From CAZEQL01 sp964514415 (GTDB taxonomy: Bacteria; Chloroflexota; Dehalococcoidia; GIF9; AB-539-J10), in NCBI GenBank assembly GCA_964514415.1, contig CAZEQL010000030.1, forward strand, positions 1 to 14,918: a stretch of DNA of 14,918 bases. The letters are read 5' to 3'. The position numbers and the translations under genes are program-made. Of the stretch, positions 1 through 6,148 are shown in pieces. The notes beneath the pieces are model-generated. The model had not been told where the DNA came from, did no database searches, and saw only the letters and a list, made by a program, of their open reading frames with translations. Positions within the stretch are counted from its first letter, which is position 1; each line of letters opens with the position of its first letter.

Positions 1-67
1 AAAACCCGCCACTACGGTTGCGCTGTGGCTTGTTTCCTTGTATCATTGCAAGCCCATTTTACCTTGT

Positions 68-137
68 CATTGCGAGCGAAGCGTGGCAATCTTATACCTT
101 TCTCCAAGATTGCTTCGGCACTCTATGCCTCGCAATG
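68..137. repeat. Nested inverted repeat (REP-like intergenic element)
   Basis: Outer arms CATTGCGAG (68-76) and CTCGCAATG (129-137) are perfect reverse complements. Inside them GCAATCTT (86-93) pairs with AAGATTGC (106-113), and CGAAG (77-81) could alternatively pair with CTTCG (113-117). The transcript or single strand could fold into a long interrupted stem. Similar CATTGCGAGCGAAGC sequences are, from memory, common between genes in Dehalococcoidia and other uncultured bacterial genomes. No coding sequence is needed to explain it. A related half-copy, ATCATTGCAAG, lies just upstream at about 42-52. Confidence 0.7.
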
Positions 138-185
138 GCAATAGAGAAGGCAGAGTGTTACTAATCATGTGGACGAGATCAGAGG

Positions 186-214
186 TTGAGCCAGCTAGGT
201 TTTGTTGCTATACT
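186..214 (+). promoter_or_regulatory. Promoter for rnc (extended -10)
   Basis: TTGAGC at 186-191 (4 of 6 to the -35 consensus), a 17-base spacer, then TATACT at 209-214 (5 of 6 to -10), preceded by TGC, which makes an extended -10. Transcription would begin near 221, about 11 bases before the rnc ATG, so the 5' leader would hold little more than the ribosome binding site. Confidence 0.6.
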
Positions 215-231
215 TTAAAGGGAGTTGTAAG

Positions 232-951
232 ATGATTGCTTGGGATAGTTGTCAAAGAGCCTTAGGAATAGCTTTTAACAACAGTGCCTTGTTAGAGCAA
301 GCTTTTGTGCACAGCTCCTACCTTAATGAGAACCCTGACTTTAACCTGACAAGCAACGAACGGCTGGAATTTCTAGGTGATGCCTTACTTGATTTTATAG
401 TAGCTGGAAAACTATACAGAGAGTTCCCCGAGTTACCTGAGGGGAAGCTAACCGAGATTCGAGCTTCTTTAGTTTGCCGTGAGACCCTGGCTGAAATAGC
501 TTCTTCACTCAATCTTGGTGATTGGCTCTTGCTAGGACAGGGTGAGAAAACAAGTGGAGGAAAAACAAGACAAAGCAACTTGGCAAATGCCCTGGAGGCA
601 CTAATTGGAGCTATATACCTGGATCAAGGATTAACTGAAACTGGAAATTTTGTACTTAAACAGCTTGCACCAGCACTGAAGAAAGTGAAAGCCAGAGGAA
701 TGACTCCGAATTACAAAGCTTTGCTGCAGGAATTCATCCAGGGGAGAAAGAGATTAACACCAATTTACCGTTTAATGGAAACCACGGGCCTTGACCATGA
801 TAAGCAATTCACAGTCGAAGTCCTGGTAGAAACCGAAGTGCTGGGCAAAGGTACAGGAAAAAATAAAAAAACTGCTGAGATGCAAGCAGCAAGATCAGCC
901 TGGGAAAAATTATCGGAAGGGGAATCCCTCTCATCATTTCCCCCTATTTAG
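232..951 (+). CDS. rnc: Ribonuclease III
   Basis: Double-strand-specific endoribonuclease that processes rRNA precursors and other structured RNAs in the cytoplasm. The 239-residue product has the usual two parts: an endonuclease domain (about 5-150) with the family signature NERLEFLGD at 42-50, and a C-terminal dsRNA-binding domain (about 157-228). Aligned by eye to E. coli RNase III with a constant offset of 5, E43, E46, D50 and E122 match E38, E41, D45 and E117. The residue matching D114 is Asn119, within ANALEALIGA. The ATG at 232 is chosen because AAAGGGAG (217-224) sits 7 bases upstream; a TTG at 202 in the same frame falls inside the promoter. It heads a plus-strand run with the small ORF, the radical SAM gene and acyP. 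Confidence 0.95.
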   Translation: MIAWDSCQRALGIAFNNSALLEQAFVHSSYLNENPDFNLTSNERLEFLGDALLDFIVAGKLYREFPELPEGKLTEIRASLVCRETLAEIASSLNLGDWLLLGQGEKTSGGKTRQSNLANALEALIGAIYLDQGLTETGNFVLKQLAPALKKVKARGMTPNYKALLQEFIQGRKRLTPIYRLMETTGLDHDKQFTVEVLVETEVLGKGTGKNKKTAEMQAARSAWEKLSEGESLSSFPPI

Positions 952-972
952 TGAGGGACATAGGGAGTAGCC

Positions 973-1125
973 ATGGGTAAAAGAGATTTTAGACGGAGAG
1001 AACCCAAAAAACCTAAGAAAGGAGCCAGCAAAACAATATTAATCTCTGAACTTATGCCGCCACCAGAAGTAGAGGTGGTCAAGAAAAGAAAGAAAGAAAC
1101 AAGTTCTGAGGAACATGAGGAATAG
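973..1125 (+). CDS. Small basic protein of unknown function, 50 aa
   Basis: I do not recognise a named family. The ORF begins at ATG 973 with AGGGAG (962-967) five bases upstream, 21 bases after the rnc stop, and ends in TAG at 1123-1125. Composition is strongly segmented: a basic N-terminus (10 Lys/Arg among residues 3-20, including the RRREPKKPKK stretch), a hydrophobic and proline-containing middle (22-36), a basic KKRKK patch (37-41) and an acidic tail (42-50). There is no signal peptide or membrane segment. The good ribosome binding site, the close linkage to rnc and the ordered composition argue for a real gene. The charge pattern would suit binding to RNA, the ribosome or DNA, but that is inference only. 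I have a vague memory of similar small KKPKK proteins in Chloroflexota genomes, which I cannot verify. Confidence 0.65.
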   Translation: MGKRDFRRREPKKPKKGASKTILISELMPPPEVEVVKKRKKETSSEEHEE

Positions 1126-1131
1126 ATAAAA

Positions 1132-1153
1132 CGGGGGAAGGGAGGTTTTCCCG
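1132..1153 (+). terminator. Weak hairpin after the small ORF
   Basis: CGGGGGAA (1132-1139) can pair with TTTTCCCG (1146-1153) around a 6-base loop, using two G-U pairs. No T run follows, so this is a weak terminator or attenuator candidate in the 105-base gap before the radical SAM gene. I see no convincing promoter elsewhere in that gap. Confidence 0.25.
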
Positions 1154-1230
1154 GAATCTATCCTTTAGCTGGCGAGAAATAATTAAATGGCAGTCTTCAT
1201 TTACACATCTCTCTATGTGGCAAGGAACCC

Positions 1231-2166
1231 ATGGCAGCCTACCTGAAGCTCTACCATAGCGGGGAGCTAAGGAGGCGAACAGAAATAGCTAAATCTTTAC
1301 TGGAGAATTGTTCCGTTTGTCCTCGCCATTGCGGTGTTAACCGTCTTACAGGCGAGACAGGTAAGTGTCACACATCCAGGGAAGCCATAATATCTAGCTA
1401 CGGACCTCATTTCGGTGAAGAGGCTCCACTGGTGGGCAAACATGGCTCAGGTACTATATTCTTCACCAATTGCAACTTGAGATGCCTTTTCTGCCAGAAT
1501 TATTCCATAAGTCAACTGGGTGAAGGTGAGAAAGCAAGCAAAGAAGATCTGGCTCACATGATGCTCTCTCTCCAAGCTAAAGGATGCCACAACATAAACT
1601 TAGTATCTCCAACCCATGTAGTGCCTCAAATCCTGGAAGCACTGGAGGTAGCAGTAGAGGCAGGATTATACCTTCCCCTGGTGTACAACACCGGTGGCTA
1701 TGATTCAGTGAAGACTTTAAGAATACTTGATAGCGTTATTGATATCTACATGCCTGACATGAAGTACAGCGATGAAAAAACTGCTAAAGAGCTATCAGGC
1801 ATTGAAAATTACCCCTCAATAAACAAAGCAGCAGTCAGAGAGATGTATCGACAAGTGGGCGACCTACAAATTAGCCCAGATGGAGTAGCTCAACGAGGGC
1901 TTTTGATACGTCATCTAGTCTTACCCAATGGCTTAGCAGGAACAAAAGAGGTGATGAATTTTCTTGCTAAGGAAATTTCTCCAAATAGTTACGTCAATAT
2001 CATGGCTCAATATCACCCCTGCTACGAAGCTTTCCAAATTCCACGTTTATCGCGACGAATATCAATAACAGAATTTCAGGAAGCATTGACACTAGCCTAC
2101 CAAGCGGGGCTGAGCCGACTGGACAAGGCTCGTACTGGAGAGATTCTTCGCCTTCGCTCACAATAA
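1231..2166 (+). CDS. PflX-like radical SAM protein (COG1313 type)
   Basis: Predicted cytoplasmic Fe-S enzyme resembling the PflX / pyruvate-formate-lyase-activase-like family; the substrate is unknown. In the 311-residue product the radical SAM motif CNLRCLFC gives cluster ligands C81, C85 and C88. Upstream, C27, C30, C34 and C46 (CSVCPRHC, then a Cys 12 residues on) could hold a second metal site. The segment SSYGPHFGEEAPLVG (56-70) and the run GSGTIFFTN just before the motif are typical of this group. AAGGA (1222-1226) lies 4 bases before the ATG, slightly tight. acyP follows after 5 bases, so the two are probably co-translated. Family assignment is firm; function is not. It should not be called a pyruvate formate-lyase activase, since no formate-lyase gene is nearby and the N-terminal Cys region differs from PflA. 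Confidence 0.88.
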   Translation: MAAYLKLYHSGELRRRTEIAKSLLENCSVCPRHCGVNRLTGETGKCHTSREAIISSYGPHFGEEAPLVGKHGSGTIFFTNCNLRCLFCQNYSISQLGEGEKASKEDLAHMMLSLQAKGCHNINLVSPTHVVPQILEALEVAVEAGLYLPLVYNTGGYDSVKTLRILDSVIDIYMPDMKYSDEKTAKELSGIENYPSINKAAVREMYRQVGDLQISPDGVAQRGLLIRHLVLPNGLAGTKEVMNFLAKEISPNSYVNIMAQYHPCYEAFQIPRLSRRISITEFQEALTLAYQAGLSRLDKARTGEILRLRSQ

Positions 2167-2171
2167 CAAAA

Positions 2172-2456
2172 ATGGCAGAATTAGCACATCTTTCAGCTAC
2201 AGTGTACGGCCGTGTGCAGGGCGTTTATTTTCGCTATTTTGTCCGAAATGTAGCCAGAACATTAGACTTGAAAGGTTATGCTCGCAACCTACCTGATGGT
2301 GATGCTGTGGAAGTTCAAGCTGAGGGGAATAAACAACAATTAAATAAACTGGTGGAACAACTCAAAATAGGTCCACCGTCAGCTTCAGTTAAGAGGATAG
2401 AGGTAAATTGGTCAGACCCTTCAGGGCAATTCGACGACTTTGGTATAAGGTATTAG
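2172..2456 (+). CDS. acyP: Acylphosphatase
   Basis: Small cytoplasmic enzyme hydrolysing the carboxyl-phosphate bond of acylphosphates such as acetyl phosphate or carbamoyl phosphate. The 94-residue product is of normal family length and carries both catalytic hallmarks: Arg21 in GRVQGVYFR and Asn39 in GYARNLPDG. These match the Arg and Asn of the active site (Arg23 and Asn41 in the human enzyme). The ATG is 5 bases after the radical SAM stop and has no clear Shine-Dalgarno, so translation is probably coupled. It is the last gene of the plus-strand run before a convergent junction. Confidence 0.92.
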   Translation: MAELAHLSATVYGRVQGVYFRYFVRNVARTLDLKGYARNLPDGDAVEVQAEGNKQQLNKLVEQLKIGPPSASVKRIEVNWSDPSGQFDDFGIRY

Positions 2457-2465
2457 CACATTTAA

Positions 2466-2494
2466 CTCTCAAAATCCTTCGAATTTTTAGAGAG
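2466..2494. terminator. Hairpin in convergent junction
   Basis: CTCTC (2466-2470) pairs with GAGAG (2490-2494), and AAAA next to it pairs with TTTT after a bulged A, closing over a TTCGAA-containing loop. It lies in the 43 bases between the converging acyP and DUF362 genes, the expected place for a bidirectional terminator. There is no T tail beyond the stem on either strand, so confidence is limited. Confidence 0.35.
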
Positions 2495-2499
2495 CCCAC

Positions 2500-3231
2500 T
2501 CAATCTTCAAGCTGAATCCTGCCCTCATTAATCAGTTTTAAATGCTCGGACTCCGACCCAACTATTTGAGAAGCCTCACAGTCAATCTCGTAGGATTCAC
2601 CAAATAAGATTTTCCCATATTCCTCTACCTCACCTTTTCTTGGATCCTCAGTGTAGGAGAACTTTTGACGAGCCTCAATAATACCTGTGTCAAAAGGCAA
2701 GGTGAAATAAAGATCAGCTAATACCCTTTCTATACCCAGTTCATATAGACTTCCCCAACCCCCTGAATTATCTTTATGATATTTGCTCACCGGCAATAGG
2801 CTTAAAAGATTTGCCACAGTGAAACGGCCAGTGTTACCACATACCTTAAAAGGGGTCACACTAATCAAGAAGTCGCTGCGTAACACCACATTGGGTACCC
2901 AGAAACTCTCTACGGCAAAGAACTTCGATAAAGGATTCTGTACCTCTACAAAGATAGAATCCCTGATATCAAGCATAAGTACACGATGGAAGTTATATCC
3001 TAAAGCTTGATATATTGGATAAATCGATTCCCCAGTGGGAGTCCCATCAGCAATAAAGATATCAGCATCGCTAACCTTCCTGATGCCTTTGATAATGGCA
3101 TTCAATATTTCAGGGCTTGTAGTTACAGGGTACGGCAAAGGATAGCCAGCGCAGGGTTTAATTAAAACCCGCCTTGCCCAAGAAAGCTGCGGTGGAGGAG
3201 TAAAGACAAAATCAGAAACATTAACAATCAT
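2500..3231 (-). CDS. DUF362 domain protein
   Basis: Unknown function; DUF362 proteins are often annotated as putative Fe-S or redox-associated. The 243-residue product shows the family core: an IKP element (24-26), then the YPVTTSPEILNAIIKGIRK stretch (34-52) and IFIADG (58-63). This corresponds to the usual KPN...TTHP...VxAVI and VGDG features, with Cys27 in place of the common Asn. It is shorter than many members, and the C-terminal ferredoxin-like Cys clusters are missing: only Cys27, Cys131 and Cys218 are present. The ATG has only a weak GAGAG upstream. It lies 42 bases after the MBL-fold gene, as the last gene of the minus-strand series. Family call fairly secure; role unknown. Confidence 0.75.
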   Translation of the reverse strand: MIVNVSDFVFTPPPQLSWARRVLIKPCAGYPLPYPVTTSPEILNAIIKGIRKVSDADIFIADGTPTGESIYPIYQALGYNFHRVLMLDIRDSIFVEVQNPLSKFFAVESFWVPNVVLRSDFLISVTPFKVCGNTGRFTVANLLSLLPVSKYHKDNSGGWGSLYELGIERVLADLYFTLPFDTGIIEARQKFSYTEDPRKGEVEEYGKILFGESYEIDCEASQIVGSESEHLKLINEGRIQLED

Positions 3232-3273
3232 TGCTCTCTCGCTGAAATCCTACATTAAAAGAAGTAGGCAATC

Positions 3274-3921
3274 CTATCCAGTTGACCTTAAAATCACAAT
3301 TTCGCGGGTATTAGGAAACCTTTCCAACTCAAACTCCGCTTCCCTAGACTCTACCCTTTTTACATTCTTTTTGCCCCTAAGGAATTCATCAACGTCGGCT
3401 ATAGGATAAGCACACTGGGGCGTCTTAAAATGCATGGGGAGTATCACTTTTGGTGTCAATTGGTCACATATTTGGCTAGCATCGGTGGCATCGATAGTAT
3501 AAAAGCCACCTACAGGAATAAACAGTATATCCACAGCACCAATTTCATTGATTTGCCATGGATTAAGCAGGTGTCCCAAGTCTCCTAAATGGCAGAGCTT
3601 TATGTCATCTACGCTGAAGCAAAAGATAGTATTGCCCCCCCTTTGTTTACCTTGAGAGGCATCATGATAGGTAGCAATGCCTCTAAACTGAATCCCCTCG
3701 ATAGTCTTTATGCCACTACTTTTAACTACCTCTGGTCTTCCTCTCACCGCAGAAACATTATTATGGTCAGCATGTTCATGACTTACTACAACAATATCAG
3801 CAGTTTCCTCGATAGGAGAGTAATCGATACCTCCACCAACAGCATAAGGGTCAGTAATTATCCTTACACCGTCCTTAGATGTAATCAAAAAGCAAGCATG
3901 ACCTAGCCACTTCACCTTCAT
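3274..3921 (-). CDS. UlaG-like metallo-beta-lactamase-fold hydrolase
   Basis: Predicted cytoplasmic metal-dependent hydrolase of unknown substrate. The 215-residue product starts with the LGHACFLI strand typical of the UlaG-like subgroup and has the metal-binding motif HEHADH at 48-53 (H48, H50, D52, H53). Further likely ligands are H86, D114 in HLGDLGH and H164 in LPMHF. Its length matches the short single-domain members often annotated as MBL-fold metal-dependent hydrolase. The start ATG has GAGGAAA about 6 bases upstream, and this site overlaps the TGA stop of pepA, so the two are translationally linked with a 10-base gap. Fold and metal site are well supported. A true beta-lactamase role is not suggested. 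Confidence 0.88.
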   Translation of the reverse strand: MKVKWLGHACFLITSKDGVRIITDPYAVGGGIDYSPIEETADIVVVSHEHADHNNVSAVRGRPEVVKSSGIKTIEGIQFRGIATYHDASQGKQRGGNTIFCFSVDDIKLCHLGDLGHLLNPWQINEIGAVDILFIPVGGFYTIDATDASQICDQLTPKVILPMHFKTPQCAYPIADVDEFLRGKKNVKRVESREAEFELERFPNTREIVILRSTG

Positions 3922-3931
3922 AATAATTTCC

Positions 3932-5446
3932 TCAAGATTCTTCGCTTTGCTCAGAACACTTCGTGGCTGATGCTAATTCCACTAAAGTTCTGACTCCAAA
4001 CCCAGTAGCTCCTTTCGCTATATAGCCACTTTCTTTGCTGCTAAAAGCAGTGCCAGCTATATCGAGATGAACCCAAGGGGTATTAGCAACAAATTCAGCC
4101 AAGAAGAGAGCCGCGGTAATAGCCCCACCATACCTATTCCCTGTATTTTTAACATCAGCAATCTCACTTTTAATTTGCTCTTTATACTCCTCAGGCATAG
4201 GCATCTGCCACACTCTCTCTCCAGTTTCCTCAGCAGCCTTGAGAACTTTACCCATTAGCTCTGGGTCATTGCTAAAAGCGCCACTATAAAGAGTACCTAA
4301 AGCAACGTAGCAAGCTCCTGTTAACGTAGCCACATCCACCAAAGGAGACAAACCCTGTTTTACAGCATAGCTCAGGGCATCGGCTAAAATGAGCCTTCCC
4401 TCAGCATCAGTATTTATCACTTCTATAGTCTTGCCATTCATTGCCCTCAAGACATCTCCTGGCTTTAAAGCAGTGCCGCTAGGCAAATTCTCGGTAGCCG
4501 GAATAATACCAGTAACATTAATCTTGGGTTTTACCTGGGCGATGGCACTAAGTGCTGCTATGACTGCAGCTCCACCAGCCATATCGTCTTTCATTTCGCC
4601 CATGCCCTCCGATGGCTTAATGGAGATTCCACCAGAATCAAAAGTTACACCTTTGCCGATAAAGCCAAGAGCTTTCTCAGAGCGCTCATCACCCTTATAG
4701 CTAAGTGTTATTAACTTTGGCAACTCATTGCTTCCCCTTGCCACCCCTAGAAGTGCCCCCATACCCATCGCTTTCATGTCCTCCAAGTTAAAGACTTTAA
4801 ATTCCAGATTATATTTGCCAGCTATCTCTTTAGCCACATCAGCCATTCCAGTAGGCGTCATAGTATTGGATGGCTCATTAACCATATCACGAGCTAGGCA
4901 GGTGGCCTCTGCCATTATTTTCCCTTTGTGAATGCCACATTCCAGCACCGAAATTTTGCTCTCTACCTTTTCCACTATTAGCATTTCCTCAATATCTTCG
5001 TGCTCAGGTTTCTTATATCTGCTAAAGTTATAAAGCCCGAGAAGGCTACCCTCTGTGATCGCCTCAGCCGAATCTTCAGGCTTGATACTGCCAATGCCAG
5101 AGCCATGAAGTACTGTAGCTATCTTGCGACAATTCAACTTTCGTAATGAGCGACAAAACTCCCCGGCCACTCCACGGATTTTATCTAGATTAAAATCCTG
5201 ACGCTTGCCCAATCCAGCGACAGCCACTATCCCCGCCGGCAACTTGCCCAACGTATGAATGATGCTAACCTCTCCGAACTTACCTTTAATCTCATTACGC
5301 CCAATGAGATGGCTGATGGCTCCATCTAAAGCTTGATCTACTGCAGCAGTAGCTCCACCGAGTTGATTCACTCCCTCAAAAAGATTTACCACAATAGCAT
5401 CAGCTTCAACTTGAGCTATATCTTTAGCTATAACTTCAATTTTCAA
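3932..5446 (-). CDS. pepA: Leucyl aminopeptidase (M17)
   Basis: Cytosolic two-metal aminopeptidase releasing N-terminal residues from peptides; some family members also bind DNA. The 504-residue product has the N-terminal macro-like domain (about 1-160) and the catalytic domain with the M17 signature NTDAEGRL at 345-352. Metal and active-site residues K265, D270, K277, D288, D347, E349 and R351 follow E. coli PepA (K270, D275, K282, D293, D352, E354, R356) with a constant offset of 5. The start is TTG, supported by AGGAGG (5454-5459) seven bases upstream. It is followed closely by the MBL-fold gene and preceded by a 90-base gap that holds a possible promoter. The C-terminus ends in a short Ser/Glu-rich tail. 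Confidence 0.95.
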   Translation of the reverse strand: MKIEVIAKDIAQVEADAIVVNLFEGVNQLGGATAAVDQALDGAISHLIGRNEIKGKFGEVSIIHTLGKLPAGIVAVAGLGKRQDFNLDKIRGVAGEFCRSLRKLNCRKIATVLHGSGIGSIKPEDSAEAITEGSLLGLYNFSRYKKPEHEDIEEMLIVEKVESKISVLECGIHKGKIMAEATCLARDMVNEPSNTMTPTGMADVAKEIAGKYNLEFKVFNLEDMKAMGMGALLGVARGSNELPKLITLSYKGDERSEKALGFIGKGVTFDSGGISIKPSEGMGEMKDDMAGGAAVIAALSAIAQVKPKINVTGIIPATENLPSGTALKPGDVLRAMNGKTIEVINTDAEGRLILADALSYAVKQGLSPLVDVATLTGACYVALGTLYSGAFSNDPELMGKVLKAAEETGERVWQMPMPEEYKEQIKSEIADVKNTGNRYGGAITAALFLAEFVANTPWVHLDIAGTAFSSKESGYIAKGATGFGVRTLVELASATKCSEQSEES

Positions 5447-5485
5447 AACCCGTCCTCCTAAAATATGTAAACTTTAGAAACATTC

Positions 5486-5514
5486 ATTCTACTTTATTTG
5501 GACAAAGAATTGAA
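5486..5514 (-). promoter_or_regulatory. Possible pepA promoter
   Basis: On the minus strand TTCAAT (plus coordinates 5509-5514) is followed after 17 bases by TAGAAT (5486-5491, 5 of 6 to the -10 consensus). The -35 match is poor (3 of 6). The position, in the 90-base gap upstream of pepA, is sensible. Confidence 0.35.
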
Positions 5515-5536
5515 GGGGTTAGAAGGGAAAATTTGT

Positions 5537-6121
5537 TTATCCTTTGATTGTCCGCGCAATCTTATCGATTGCCGCCATAATATCCCGCGAAGTATCAACA
5601 GTGAAATAATTGCGGCAAATCTTCTCTTTTCGAGGCTTCATTTTCTGATACACTTCCCAAACCGCTTGAGAATCATTTTGCAAGTCGCTCCCTTTTTCCC
5701 GAGCAAGAAGACGTCGCCGCACCACCTCCGGAGGCGCTTCAACGCTAACTAGAATAAGCTTTGCTCTCGTTTTCTCGGCAATATAGTAAAGATGCTCGCG
5801 ATGCCGCTCCAAGAGATTCGTAGCATCAAAAATGATTGGTATTCCCCTTGTTAAAAGCTCCTCGATGAGAGCATGATAAGCAGGAAAAAGTCTTTTATTT
5901 TCACCCTCATCATACAGGGGAGACGGAAATAAGATTTTGCGTAAAGTATCACTTGCCAAAATAAGAAAGGGTACTCTTTCCGCCAACTTGCGGCAGAAAA
6001 AAGACTTACCTACGCCCGGCAAGCCGCTAACTACAACAAAAGGAGGCTCTACTTGAGGTTGAGGCAAGTCCTTGAGACTCCGCTTCAACTTCCCTACATC
6101 TTCACTTAAGTTACTTGGCAT
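5537..6121 (-). CDS. P-loop kinase-like ATPase (AAA_33/zeta-like)
   Basis: Predicted nucleotide-binding protein, probably a small-molecule or nucleotide/polynucleotide kinase-type P-loop enzyme; substrate unknown. The 194-residue product has Walker A GLPGVGKS at 33-40, an Asp (D58, in ASDTLRK) where kinases of this fold bind substrate, the DATNL segment at 99-103 after a hydrophobic strand, and an Arg-rich lid (R135-R137, R141). This is the usual arrangement of AAA_33 / zeta-toxin / PNK-like proteins. No antitoxin-like gene is adjacent, so a toxin role is not supported. It starts 27 bases after the uvrB stop; no clear Shine-Dalgarno is visible. Confidence 0.75.
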   Translation of the reverse strand: MPSNLSEDVGKLKRSLKDLPQPQVEPPFVVVSGLPGVGKSFFCRKLAERVPFLILASDTLRKILFPSPLYDEGENKRLFPAYHALIEELLTRGIPIIFDATNLLERHREHLYYIAEKTRAKLILVSVEAPPEVVRRRLLAREKGSDLQNDSQAVWEVYQKMKPRKEKICRNYFTVDTSRDIMAAIDKIARTIKG

Positions 6122-6148
6122 TAGTTCAAAGATTTGAGAGGCTATCTA

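Noticed and set aside
38..235. Open frame of 65 codons at the left edge
   Set aside because: It is a translation of the intergenic inverted repeat (including the CATTGCGAGCGAAGC unit), runs through the rnc promoter and ribosome binding site, and has no start signal of its own.
3589..3906. 105-codon plus-strand open frame opposite the MBL-fold gene
   Set aside because: The reverse strand encodes the full set of metal ligands of the MBL protein, so this frame is a shadow.
5537..6121. Zeta toxin of a toxin-antitoxin pair
   Set aside because: No small antitoxin gene is adjacent; the neighbours are uvrB and pepA, so a housekeeping kinase-like role is more likely.
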